From contig MHDO01000118.1 of the NCBI GenBank assembly GCA_001805005.1, forward strand, positions 239-9,168: a DNA stretch of 8,930 bases, given 5' to 3'. A program made the translations under genes and the position numbers. The notes below the pieces were generated by a model. That model was not told the origin of the DNA. It searched no databases and worked only from the letters and a program-made list of their open reading frames with translations. This document shows, in pieces, positions 1-6,635 of this stretch; position 1 is the first letter of the stretch, and every line of letters starts with the position of its first letter. The stretch comes from Nitrospinae bacterium RIFCSPLOWO2_12_39_16. GTDB lineage: Bacteria > Nitrospinota > Nitrospinia > UBA9942.

Positions 1-154
1 AGGAAGAAATGTATCTGAGCTTTTGAGAAAGGTTGAAGCTAATATTTATGTATCAAAGCATTCGGATGAGGTGTGTCCTGCAAACTGGTCGGAGGGAAAG
101 AAAACCCTTAAACCATCTGCCAAGATGGTAGGAAAGGTTTATGAATCTGTTTAG
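1..154 (+). CDS. 2-Cys peroxiredoxin (AhpC/Prx type), C-terminal fragment
   Basis: The reading frame is open from base 2 to a TAG at 152-154 and gives 50 residues. It begins GRNVSELLRKVEA, the usual 'GRN-x-E-LLR' helix near the end of typical 2-Cys peroxiredoxins. It continues to DEVCPANWSEGKKTLKPS, where VCPANW carries the resolving cysteine, and ends MVGKVYESV. The family reduces hydrogen peroxide and organic peroxides in the cytoplasm through a peroxidatic Cys near residue 50 and this C-terminal resolving Cys. The N-terminal three quarters, including the peroxidatic Cys, lies outside the window, so activity cannot be judged. The next gene remnant downstream is also peroxidase-related, which suggests a former peroxide-defence pair. 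The family call is firm; the exact subfamily is not. Confidence 0.9.
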   Translation, partial: GRNVSELLRKVEANIYVSKHSDEVCPANWSEGKKTLKPSAKMVGKVYESV

Positions 155-167
155 ACAAAAAATATAT

Positions 168-174
168 AAGGAGG
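168..174 (+). promoter_or_regulatory. Strong Shine-Dalgarno site
   Basis: AAGGAGG lies 9 bases before the ATG at 184. It is the best ribosome binding site in the window, yet it leads into a reading frame of only 28 codons. This indicates that a real gene once started here. Confidence 0.65.
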
Positions 175-183
175 AAAGGGATT

Positions 184-335
184 ATGAATTTCGCAAATGT
201 ACTGGAGAAAAGAGAATTTAAAAATGAAAATGTAAATAAGGTAACTCAGATGCTGAAAAAGATGACCTGATTGCCTTTTTGAGGAGTCTGACAGATAAAA
301 GGCTGGATGGGATTAAACCTCCAAAGCTGCCTTAA
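184..335 (+). pseudogene. Broken gene ending in a di-haem cytochrome c peroxidase C-terminus
   Basis: The ATG at 184 opens a 28-codon frame (MNFANVLEKREFKNENVNKV...) that ends at the TGA at 268-270. One frame earlier (-1), an open stretch begins after a stop at 237-239 and runs to the TAA at 333-335. It reads NSDAEKDDLIAFLRSLTDKR then LDGIKPPKLP. This closely matches the end of MauG/CcpA-type di-haem cytochrome c peroxidases, whose last helix has the form LSxxEKxDLxAFLxSLT. Those are periplasmic enzymes of 300 or more residues with two CxxCH haem sites; none is present here. The first half (FKNENVNK) may be the preceding peroxidase segment or part of another gene. The simplest reading is a large internal deletion plus a frameshift near 240-250. 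A functional small protein or a sequencing indel cannot be excluded. Confidence 0.6.
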
Positions 336-387
336 GAGTAAAATCAAGGGAGGGTAATAGGGGAAAATCAGGCATTCTCAGAATTTT

Positions 388-425
388 CTCTGTTGTCAAC
401 AGAGGTAAGCCTCTATTTATATTTT
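388..425 (+). terminator. Possible weak hairpin terminator
   Basis: CTCTGTTG (388-395) and CAACAGAG (397-404) are perfectly complementary. A competing stem AGAGG-TAAG-CCTCT (401-414) leads into the T-rich run ATTTATATTTT. The site lies between the end of the peroxidase remnant and the end of the oppositely oriented DUF3343 gene, where termination would be expected. The stems are short and the T-run is interrupted, so this is tentative. Confidence 0.3.
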
Positions 426-681
426 AATTGAGTTCTATCTTTTTCCAGATGTCCTTTCCTATGCTGATAAATATCCCAATCAATCTTAAGTTATTATTTT
501 TACAAATGATTAATATCTTCTCTCTGTAATGACTATTAAATTTCAGTCCAAAGCCGCATTCAGATGTGATAGTGCGTGGCTTTATAACAGTCTTAAAATC
601 TATATTTTCAGATTTTAAGATTTTTTCTGCCCTCAATGTCTCATGGGTGTTTATAAATAAGGCTATATTCTCTTCTATCAT
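424..681 (-). CDS. DUF3343 / putative Se/S carrier-like small protein
   Basis: This 85-residue protein begins MIEENIALFINTHETLRAEK. It matches the small DUF3343 (Se/S-carrier-like) family: a short beta strand, then 'NTHEALRAEKILK', then a basic 'PR-x-I-SS-x-CG' segment. Here that segment is KPRTITSECGFGLKF, with the single conserved Cys, and a C-terminal alpha/beta half follows. The fold is small and cytoplasmic with no signal peptide or membrane segment. Family members are proposed to handle selenium or sulfur through the Cys, but this is weakly established and no selenium or sulfur gene lies nearby. The open frame extends upstream to a TTG at 717. I prefer the ATG at 681 because family members start just before this strand and because a candidate promoter (721-749) would place transcription start near 714. 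Neither start has a clear Shine-Dalgarno site. Confidence 0.7.
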   Translation of the reverse strand: MIEENIALFINTHETLRAEKILKSENIDFKTVIKPRTITSECGFGLKFNSHYREKILIICKNNNLRLIGIFISIGKDIWKKIELN

Positions 682-720
682 GTGTGAAAATATATACAAC
701 GAAGTTCTCAAAATCAAGTG

Positions 721-749
721 AATAAAACAAACTTGCTAAATTATTTCAA
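721..749 (-). promoter_or_regulatory. Candidate sigma-70-type promoter for the DUF3343 gene
   Basis: On the minus strand, TTGAAA (plus 744-749) is followed after 17 bases by TTTATT (plus 721-726). These resemble -35 (5 of 6 matches) and -10 (4 of 6) boxes at ideal spacing. Transcription would begin near 714 and leave a leader of about 33 bases before the ATG at 681. In DNA this AT-rich such matches arise by chance, so support is modest. Confidence 0.35.
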
Positions 750-807
750 AGAAGATACCATGTATCATTACCGATTGTATGCCGAATAAGATACTGAAAT
801 ATAAGGT

Positions 808-1518
808 ATGAGAACGCAGAAGAAAGAGGACAGAAGACAGAGAACAGAAGATAGTCAACAGACAAAAATAATGTCTGGCTTCTGTATTCTGGTTTCTGTA
901 TTCTTTCTTATTGCAGGATGTGGTGGTCCTTTAAAGCAGCTCAATGTAAGTTCATATGAATTTTACCGCTCCCTTCAGGCGAATAAAATAGATGGAAATC
1001 GTATAGGTTTTCTTACAACCGCACTTTCAAGGGTGAGTGGTCTTGGAGAATACAAGGTTACAATCTCAGATATAATAGAAAAGGCATTTCAAAAAGAAAA
1101 GCCTAAGATAAATATCATCTCATCAAGAGAGACTATCAATAGCATTAATACTGCTGACCTCACAGATATCTATTCAAAGATGTTAGACTATTATGATACT
1201 ACAGGAATTTTAAAAAAAGACTATCTGTGGAAAGTTGGAGATGCATTGAAAGTCAGGCATATCATCCAGCCCAAGCTTTTATCATTTACAGAATCAGTTT
1301 CTTCAAGATTCTCATTCTTCGGATTATCAATAGTCTCAACAAGAGAGACCACTGTAAAGATATCACTTCAATTATGGGATACCGTTACAGGAAATGTTAT
1401 ATGGGAAGGATCAGGACAGGCGACTGTTGCTATTGAATCAATGAGGGCGAAGCCTGTAACTTTTGAAGAGGTAGCAGAGGCTGCAAGTTTAAGCGTAGTC
1501 AAAAAATTTCCTTTTTGA
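808..1518 (+). CDS. Hypothetical lipoprotein with a TolB/CsgG-like fold
   Basis: The protein has 236 residues if it starts at 808. Residues 1-21 are highly charged, 23-35 are hydrophobic (SGFCILVSVFFLI), and LIAGC with Cys38 is a good lipobox. Glycine after the Cys (no Asp at +2) would favour outer-membrane sorting. The mature part is alpha/beta. It ends in a pattern common in envelope lipoproteins related to CsgG or the TolB N-domain: 'HIIQPKLLSF', a serine-rich loop, 'TTVKISLQLWDTVTGNVIWEGSGQA', then a final helix. This is a fold impression only, and no specific function is assignable. The first 30 or so codons lie in an inverted repeat (824-905), so the signal peptide is partly repeat-derived. 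An ATG at 871 would give a shorter leader lacking positive charge. No good Shine-Dalgarno precedes either start. The 3' end overlaps convergent pdxA by 20 bases. Confidence 0.7.
   Translation: MRTQKKEDRRQRTEDSQQTKIMSGFCILVSVFFLIAGCGGPLKQLNVSSYEFYRSLQANKIDGNRIGFLTTALSRVSGLGEYKVTISDIIEKAFQKEKPKINIISSRETINSINTADLTDIYSKMLDYYDTTGILKKDYLWKVGDALKVRHIIQPKLLSFTESVSSRFSFFGLSIVSTRETTVKISLQLWDTVTGNVIWEGSGQATVAIESMRAKPVTFEEVAEAASLSVVKKFPF
824..905. repeat. Inverted repeat with 7-base units, inside the lipoprotein gene
   Basis: The left arm (about 824-863) is a run of 7-base units: GACAGAA, GACAGAG, AACAGAA, GATAGTC, AACAGAC. The right arm (872-905) is roughly its reverse complement, with units TACAGAA, ACCAGAA, TACAGAA, GCCAGAC read on the other strand. 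The pairing is imperfect but extends over more than 25 positions. The element covers codons 6-33 of the lipoprotein, and the right arm encodes SGFCILVSVFF of the signal peptide. Confidence 0.7.
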
Positions 1519-2470
1519 TTCTTTTTTTATTTAATTTAGCAGCCATTTTTATTGCCTCAATCATACTTGAGGGGTCGGCAAGATTTTTTCCAGTAATGTC
1601 ATAGGCAGTTCCGTGGTCAACTGATGTGCGGATAAATGGTAAGCCGAGAGTGATATTTACTGCCTTTCCAAATGATTTCATCTTTATTGGGATGAGCCCC
1701 TGGTCATGATACATGACCACAATTGCATCAAACTTTGACATTTTTGCAGGTGTAAAAAGTGTATCGGCTGGAAATGGCCCTTGAACCTTTATGCCTTCTG
1801 CTCTTGCATCATTAATTGCAGGCATGATTTTCTTTATCTCCTCATTGCCAAATATACCACCTTCCCCCCCATGTGGATTAAGTGCAGAAACTCCTATCCT
1901 TGGATTTAAAAACCCCCATGATTTTAAAGAAGAGTTTGTAAGCTTTATAGTCTTCAGGATTTTTTTTCTGCTTATCAGACGGCTTACATTTTTTATAGCT
2001 GTGTGTGTTGTTACAAGCACAACCCTTATATCTTTACCGGCAAGCATCATGGCATAATCCTTTGTATTTGTAAGTTTTGCAAGCATCTCTGTATGACCGG
2101 GATATTTATATCCCGCCATGTGTATTGCCTCTTTGCTTATTGGTGCTGTAACAATTGCATCAACACTTTTATGGAGAGCCAGATTCACCGCAGCATCTAT
2201 ATATTTTACCGTAGCCTTACCTCCTGAACGGGATGGTTTGCCAACCGTAAATCTCTCTGGAATATTTTTTAAATCAATTATGCTGATATTTGAGGGGATG
2301 GGAGGGATGTTAAGAGAATCAGCAGTTTTTTTTAAAAATTTTTTATCACCTATTATTATGGGGATACTGCATCTAAAAATCTCTCGTTTTGTTAATGCCT
2401 TAAGGACAATTTCAGGACCTATTCCTGCAGGGTCACCCATCGTAATGGCAACAACAGGCAGTCTTTTCAT
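1499..2470 (-). CDS. pdxA: 4-hydroxythreonine-4-phosphate dehydrogenase PdxA
   Basis: The 323-residue protein is of normal length for PdxA. This enzyme oxidises 4-phosphohydroxy-L-threonine with NAD(P)+; the product decarboxylates and feeds pyridoxine 5'-phosphate formation in the DXP-dependent vitamin B6 pathway. The N-terminus carries MGDPAGIGPEI (11-21). The three metal-binding histidines are recognisable as H156 (TTHTAIK), H200 (NPHGGEGG) and H255 (YHDQG). TAPISKEAI (108-116), GHTEML (125-130) and SVDHGTAYD (283-291) are also conserved. Nothing essential is missing. The ATG lies 5 bases after the topA stop with GAAGGGG just before it, so translation is probably coupled to topA. The 3' end overlaps the convergent lipoprotein. 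PdxA2-type paralogues with other substrates exist; no neighbour suggests that role. Confidence 0.95.
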   Translation of the reverse strand: MKRLPVVAITMGDPAGIGPEIVLKALTKREIFRCSIPIIIGDKKFLKKTADSLNIPPIPSNISIIDLKNIPERFTVGKPSRSGGKATVKYIDAAVNLALHKSVDAIVTAPISKEAIHMAGYKYPGHTEMLAKLTNTKDYAMMLAGKDIRVVLVTTHTAIKNVSRLISRKKILKTIKLTNSSLKSWGFLNPRIGVSALNPHGGEGGIFGNEEIKKIMPAINDARAEGIKVQGPFPADTLFTPAKMSKFDAIVVMYHDQGLIPIKMKSFGKAVNITLGLPFIRTSVDHGTAYDITGKNLADPSSMIEAIKMAAKLNKKRIKKEIF

Positions 2471-2475
2471 CCCCT

Positions 2476-4779
2476 TCAGGCAACAGCCTTTTTAAATGTG
2501 CAATCTTTATTTCCACACATAATTTCTATATCTCCATCCTTTATTCTCTTCTCTATAAGGAATGAGTAGCCACATTGTGGACATTTTTCTGGAATCGGCT
2601 TATTCCATGTGGCAAATTTACACTTAGGGTAATTACTACAGCTATAAAATATTTTCCCTTTCTTTGTCCTCCTCTCTACAAGGAATCCATTGCACCCATC
2701 CTGAGGGCATAATATGCCAAGGCTTATAGGTTTCGTGAATTTGCATTCAGGATATTTAGTGCAGGCAAGAAATTTTCCATATCTTCCAATCTTGAGCTGT
2801 AATGGTGCGCTGCATTTTTCACACTTCTCGTTTGTAATTTCAGGTAATTTCTCAGTGACGCCCTCTTTTTCATTATCACCTTTAATGGGACGGGTGCTTT
2901 TACAGTTAGGATAATCTGAACACGCAAGAAATCTGCCGAATCTGCCCCATTTAATAACCATATTTTTGCCGCATTTATCACAGATTTCATCTGTAATCTC
3001 AATCTCTTTTTTTATATTCCTCATCATTGTCTCAGCCTTTGAAAGGTCTGAAGAAAATGGCTTATAAAAATCATTGAGTGCATCAATCCATCCCTTTTTC
3101 CCTTCTTCAATCTGGTCAAGCTCTTCTTCCATATTTGCAGTGAATTTAACATCCAATATCTTTGGGAAATTTTCTACAAGGAGGTCTGATATCAATGACC
3201 CAAGGAGGGTAGGGTGGAGTCTCCTCTCTTTAATTTCAACATAGTCCCTTTGAAGGATTGTGCTGATTATTGCTGCATAGGTGCTTGGCCTTCCAATCCC
3301 TTTCTCCTCTAATTCTTTTATCAGATTTGCCTCTGTGTATCTTGGAGGTGGCTGTGTAAAATGCTGTTCAGGTGTTATATTTATCAGCTCAGGCATATCT
3401 CCTGTTTTTAATGAAGGCAATATACCTTCTTTTTCACCCTGCTCTGATTCGGAGGATACTTCAATTGTTTCCTCATATACCTTTAAAAAACCAGTAAACC
3501 TTACAACAGAACCCGTAGCCCTGAAGAGATATTTTTTTGCCTCTATATCAACTGAGGTTGAATCAAGGATCGCAGGATTCATCTGACAGGCAACAAACCT
3601 GTTCCATATAAGCTCATAGAGATTAGCCGCATCCTTTTCAAGATATTTTCTTATATAGGATGGCTCTCTTAATACCGATGTAGGTCTGATAGCCTCATGT
3701 GCCTCTTGTGCGGTTTTTTTGCTCTTATAAAAATTTGGCTTGTCAGGCAGGAAATCACTTCCGTATCTGCTCGCGATAAAATTTCGTGCCTCATTTACTG
3801 CCTCAGATGACAGATTGAATGAATCTGTTCTCATGTAGGTTATTAATCCAACCTGCCCCTCATCTCCTATCTGAAGCCCTTCGTAGAGTTTTTGGGCTAT
3901 CATCATGGTCTTTTTTGCAGAGAACCTGAGTTTTCGTGATGCCTCCTGCTGAAGTGTGCTTGTTATGAATGGAGGAACAGGATTCTTTTTCTTTTCCTTC
4001 TTCTGGACATTGATGATTTTATATGATGCACCTTCCAAATCGGAGAGGATAGACTTTGCCTCAGATTCATTTTTTATCTCAGCCTTATCTGTCCCTATGC
4101 GATGAAGTCTTGCCTCAAATGGTAATCCCCCCTCCCCCCCTTTATCAAAGGGGGGGTGAAGGGGGGATTTTAGATTTGCAGTTATAGACCAGTATTCCTC
4201 TTTTACAAATGAATTTATCTCCTTCTCTCTCTCGCAAATCAATCGGAGGGCAACAGATTGAACCCTTCCTGCAGACAATCCCCTTCTTACCTTTTTCCAT
4301 AAGATAGGGCTTATCTTATAGCCGACAAGGCGATCAAGAATTCTCCGTGCCTGTTGTGCATAAACCTTGTTTTCATTAATTGTAAGTGGATTCTCAATTG
4401 CCTTTCTTACGGCATTTTTTGTAATCTCATGAAACAGGACGCGATATATCTTGCGTCCCTTCTTCTTGCTAAGTTTATCCCCATTTAGTTCATTTGCAAT
4501 ATGCCATGCGATTGCCTCTCCTTCCCTGTCAGGGTCAGGCCCAAGATAGATGGTATCAGCCTTTTCTGCTGCAGCCTTTAATTCCTGAAGTATTTTCCCC
4601 TTACCCCGGATTGTGATATATTCGGGCTCAAAATTATTTTCTATATCCACACCGAGTTTATTATGAGGGAGGTCTTTTACATGGCCCACAGATGCCTTTA
4701 CAAGAAAGCTGTCTCCAAGAAATTTTTTTAATGTAGATGCCTTTGCAGGCGATTCAACTATTAATAATGATTTTGACAT
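2476..4779 (-). CDS. topA: DNA topoisomerase I (type IA)
   Basis: The 767-residue enzyme relaxes negative supercoils by single-strand passage through a 5'-phosphotyrosine intermediate. The Toprim domain (about 1-140) has E9 (IVES) and D82, D84 and E86 in the DPDREGE motif. GRVQSVALRLICERE is at 171-185, the active-site Tyr is Y315 in GLITYMRTDS, and ANLIKELEEKGIGRPSTY is at 484-501. Four zinc ribbons follow at about 600-626, 653-679, 691-720 and 733-760, each with four Cys. The frame continues upstream to 4824, but those 15 extra residues are encoded by a repeat, and MSKSLLIVESPAKA is the family N-terminus. Residues 205-220 (SPLHPPFDKGGEGGLP) come from a palindrome inserted in the coding sequence. 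The gene lies downstream of dprA and smg, and pdxA follows by 5 bases. Confidence 0.96.
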   Translation of the reverse strand: MSKSLLIVESPAKASTLKKFLGDSFLVKASVGHVKDLPHNKLGVDIENNFEPEYITIRGKGKILQELKAAAEKADTIYLGPDPDREGEAIAWHIANELNGDKLSKKKGRKIYRVLFHEITKNAVRKAIENPLTINENKVYAQQARRILDRLVGYKISPILWKKVRRGLSAGRVQSVALRLICEREKEINSFVKEEYWSITANLKSPLHPPFDKGGEGGLPFEARLHRIGTDKAEIKNESEAKSILSDLEGASYKIINVQKKEKKKNPVPPFITSTLQQEASRKLRFSAKKTMMIAQKLYEGLQIGDEGQVGLITYMRTDSFNLSSEAVNEARNFIASRYGSDFLPDKPNFYKSKKTAQEAHEAIRPTSVLREPSYIRKYLEKDAANLYELIWNRFVACQMNPAILDSTSVDIEAKKYLFRATGSVVRFTGFLKVYEETIEVSSESEQGEKEGILPSLKTGDMPELINITPEQHFTQPPPRYTEANLIKELEEKGIGRPSTYAAIISTILQRDYVEIKERRLHPTLLGSLISDLLVENFPKILDVKFTANMEEELDQIEEGKKGWIDALNDFYKPFSSDLSKAETMMRNIKKEIEITDEICDKCGKNMVIKWGRFGRFLACSDYPNCKSTRPIKGDNEKEGVTEKLPEITNEKCEKCSAPLQLKIGRYGKFLACTKYPECKFTKPISLGILCPQDGCNGFLVERRTKKGKIFYSCSNYPKCKFATWNKPIPEKCPQCGYSFLIEKRIKDGDIEIMCGNKDCTFKKAVA
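4124..4169. repeat. G/C-run palindrome inserted in frame within topA
   Basis: The arms are AATCCCCCC-T-CCCCCCCTTT (4124-4143) and AAAGGGGGGG-TGAA-GGGGGGATT (4147-4169), with ATC at the centre. They are perfectly complementary apart from the T/TGAA bulge. Read in the topA frame it encodes about 16 residues rich in Pro and Gly (SPLHPPFDKGGEGGLP). No stop or frameshift results. The boundaries match the palindrome to within a codon or two. It resembles the protein-coding palindromic elements known from Rickettsia in behaviour, not in sequence. Confidence 0.85.
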
Positions 4780-4796
4780 ATGAACAAAGACCTGAT

Positions 4797-4914
4797 TTAA
4801 CCACAGATGGACACAGATTAACACAGATTATAAAGATTGAAAAAACAAAAACCAGAGAAAATCCTTTTTTTCTTCTTTTTTTATCTGTGTATATCTGTGA
4901 AAATCTGTGGTAAA
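4797..4914. repeat. Inverted repeat with 10-base CACAGAT units, between smg and topA
   Basis: The left arm begins TTAACCACAGAT and carries CACAGATGGA, CACAGATTAA and CACAGATTAT (4802-4831). The right arm (4881-4914), read on the other strand, begins TTTACCACAGAT with CACAGATTTT, CACAGATATA and CACAGATAAA. About 50 bases of A- and T-rich spacer separate them. The left end lies 17 bases upstream of the topA start codon. As RNA it could fold into one long hairpin between the smg stop and the topA start. Confidence 0.85.
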
Positions 4915-4929
4915 TATTTTATTATTTTT

Positions 4930-5409
4930 TTAATTCACTGCCGATTCCCATTCGTCATTGAAGAGCCTGTTAATATCTTCTCCCCATTCTGTCCCTGAGT
5001 GGTTCATCATGACCATGGCCGCAATAGATTTTATTTCATCCAGTCCTACTTCTCCATCTGTAAAATATTGTGCCCTTTCAATTATCTCCTCCTGCAATTC
5101 ATTATCTATAAAACCAAACTCCTTTAATCTTATAAGGAATCCGTATGCCTCTTTATTAAGGCTTATCTTTTCATCACTACTCAGTATCCTTATATTATTT
5201 GATTCGTTTAAAGACTTTCTTAAGGGTGATTTTACCTTTTGTTCCCCTGCGATATCTCTAATCCATGAAAAGGCTGTATTGACTTCTTCCAGATTATATC
5301 CCTCAGATATGAGGTATTCTACAATCTCCTTTTCGTCATGAACCAGATTTTTACTTATCAATATCTGTCTTACTATAATTTCTATTATACTGAATATCCT
5401 TTCTCTCAT
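4930..5409 (-). CDS. smg: Smg family protein (DUF494)
   Basis: The 159-residue cytoplasmic protein has no signal peptide or membrane segment. It matches the Smg/DUF494 family in length, in its N-terminal helix (MRERIFSIIEIIVRQ), and in the following 'L-x-x-EGYNLEEVNTAFSWIRDIA' helical segment. It also shares the end, with a cluster of hydrophobic helices and NRLFNDEWESAVN. The family has no firmly established function. Its best support is position: dprA-smg-topA (or a topoisomerase zinc-ribbon gene) is a known conserved order, and here dprA ends 8 bases before the smg start. An AGGAG at the end of dprA lies about 12 bases upstream of the ATG, a rather long spacing. The gene is probably co-transcribed and coupled with dprA. 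A 118-base repeat separates it from topA. Confidence 0.85.
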   Translation of the reverse strand: MRERIFSIIEIIVRQILISKNLVHDEKEIVEYLISEGYNLEEVNTAFSWIRDIAGEQKVKSPLRKSLNESNNIRILSSDEKISLNKEAYGFLIRLKEFGFIDNELQEEIIERAQYFTDGEVGLDEIKSIAAMVMMNHSGTEWGEDINRLFNDEWESAVN

Positions 5410-5417
5410 TTTCAGCT

Positions 5418-6512
5418 TTAACTCCTCATAAAAATTTTTCCTGATGTCTGTCTGATTAAACCCTTTAACTCTAATTTTACAAGTATACCCGAAACAATAC
5501 CTACAGGCAAATTGCTATGTTCTATTATAGTGTCAATATGCCGTGATTCTGAATCTATAAGTGAAAATATATACTTCTCATCTCCTGCCAAATCAGGCTC
5601 CTCAGTCTTATTTTTCTTTACAGGTCTTAAAAATGAACGGACATCAGGGGGGAATTCATCAATTATATCTTCTGCACCTTCCACTAATTTTGCCCCGCTC
5701 TTTATTAAACGGTTTGTCCCCTTACTCTTAAGAGAGTTTATACTTCCGGGGACAGCAAAAACCTCTCGCCCCTGTTCAACAGCATGACGGGCTGTTATTA
5801 ATGAACCGCTCTTTTCTGCTGCTTCTATAATAAGGGTTCCGAGGGATAGTCCGCTTATAATTCTGTTTCTCTGAGGGAAATTCATTTTGTCAGGTCTTTC
5901 AGACATTGGAAATTCTGAGATAACTGCACCGTGACTGATAATTTCATCCATAAGTTTAAAGTTCTCAGGCGGATATATGACATTTAAACCACAGCCTAAA
6001 ACAGCAATAGTCCTTCCTCCGCCTGCTATGGCAGATTTATGAGCTATGCTGTCAATTCCCCTTGCCATGCCACTGATAATAGTGATGTCTCTCTCTGACA
6101 GTTCCATGCTTATCTTTTCTGTGACTAATTTACCGTAAGTTGTTGGTGAGCGAGAGCCTACTACAGCTACAGCAATAGCATCATTTTCTATTATCTTCCC
6201 CTTTATATAAAGGACAGGAGGCGGAGCATAGATTGTTTTAAGGCTTGATGGATAATCATTGTCATTTGTTGTTATTACACTAACTCCGGATTTTTCAATC
6301 CTGTTTAATTCATCTTTTATTTCCTCCTCTAATCTAAAAGACTTTATGGAATTTGCCGTTTTTTCTCTTATGCCGTCAACCTCCATCAATTCCTTCTTTG
6401 ATGCAGAAAAGATATTTTCAGGACTGCCAAAATGGGTAATAAGTTTTTGATAGGTTATACTTCCTATCTCATCAATCATATTTAATGCTATCCAGTAAGA
6501 TTTATTGTCCAT
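5418..6512 (-). CDS. dprA: DNA-processing protein DprA (Smf)
   Basis: The 364-residue protein binds incoming single-stranded DNA and loads RecA during natural transformation. It is also widely kept in species not known to be competent. A helix-hairpin-helix-like N-domain covers about 1-70 (GIREKTANSI at 47-56). The Rossmann-like DprA core (about 75-285) has AVVGSRSPTTYG (116-127), SGMARGIDSIAH (147-158), LGCGLNVIYPPEN (172-184), NFPQRNRIISGLS (211-223), and KSGSLITARHAVEQGREVF (234-252). A winged-helix-like tail covers about 310-364 (HIDTIIEHSNLPVGIVSGIL). Family motifs are intact. The frame extends to 6539, but the extra MSPWLKSAF is encoded by the end of a repeat. MDNKSYWIALNMI, starting at 6512, fits the family better, although no clear Shine-Dalgarno precedes it. 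Confidence 0.95.
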   Translation of the reverse strand: MDNKSYWIALNMIDEIGSITYQKLITHFGSPENIFSASKKELMEVDGIREKTANSIKSFRLEEEIKDELNRIEKSGVSVITTNDNDYPSSLKTIYAPPPVLYIKGKIIENDAIAVAVVGSRSPTTYGKLVTEKISMELSERDITIISGMARGIDSIAHKSAIAGGGRTIAVLGCGLNVIYPPENFKLMDEIISHGAVISEFPMSERPDKMNFPQRNRIISGLSLGTLIIEAAEKSGSLITARHAVEQGREVFAVPGSINSLKSKGTNRLIKSGAKLVEGAEDIIDEFPPDVRSFLRPVKKNKTEEPDLAGDEKYIFSLIDSESRHIDTIIEHSNLPVGIVSGILVKLELKGLIRQTSGKIFMRS

Positions 6513-6522
6513 AAAAGCTGAT

Positions 6523-6614
6523 TTTAACCACGGAGACACGGAGGCACGGAGTTTTTAATAGCAGTTTAATCTGGCTTATTTCTCTGTGTCTCAGTGCCTC
6601 AGTGGTTAATTTTT
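6523..6614. repeat. Inverted repeat with 8-base CACNGAG units, between gdhA and dprA
   Basis: The left arm (6523-6556) reads TTTAACCACGGAGA then CACGGAGG and CACGGAG. The right arm (about 6577-6614), read on the other strand, gives TTAACCACTGAGG, CACTGAGA and CACAGAG. The unit is 8 bases long, unlike the 10-base unit of the topA-proximal element, but the outer end TTAACCAC is the same. The left end lies about 10 bases upstream of the chosen dprA start. As RNA it would form a long hairpin just after the gdhA stop and could act as a processing or termination site. Confidence 0.85.
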
Positions 6615-6635
6615 TTGGTTTAAATATTTTTGTTT

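Noticed and set aside
255..270. Programmed -1 frameshift at G-AAA-AAG in the small gene at 184
   Set aside because: A slip here would join the two frames, but the product would be only 50 residues with no haem site. The peroxidase-like sequence already reads well upstream of the site (NSDAEK), so a decayed gene is the simpler view.
1227..1436. A 69-codon frame within the lipoprotein gene
   Set aside because: It overlaps the lipoprotein on the same strand in another frame, has no ribosome binding site and shows no family similarity.
2118..2495. A 125-codon plus-strand open frame opposite the start of pdxA
   Set aside because: It lies entirely antisense to well-conserved pdxA codons, has no family resemblance and no ribosome binding site. 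Other antisense frames over topA, smg and dprA were rejected for the same reasons.
4797..4914. CRISPR-like array of CACAGAT repeats
   Set aside because: The repeats are only 7 bases with 3-base gaps and occur as two inverted arms. There are no spacers of 25-40 bases and no cas genes.
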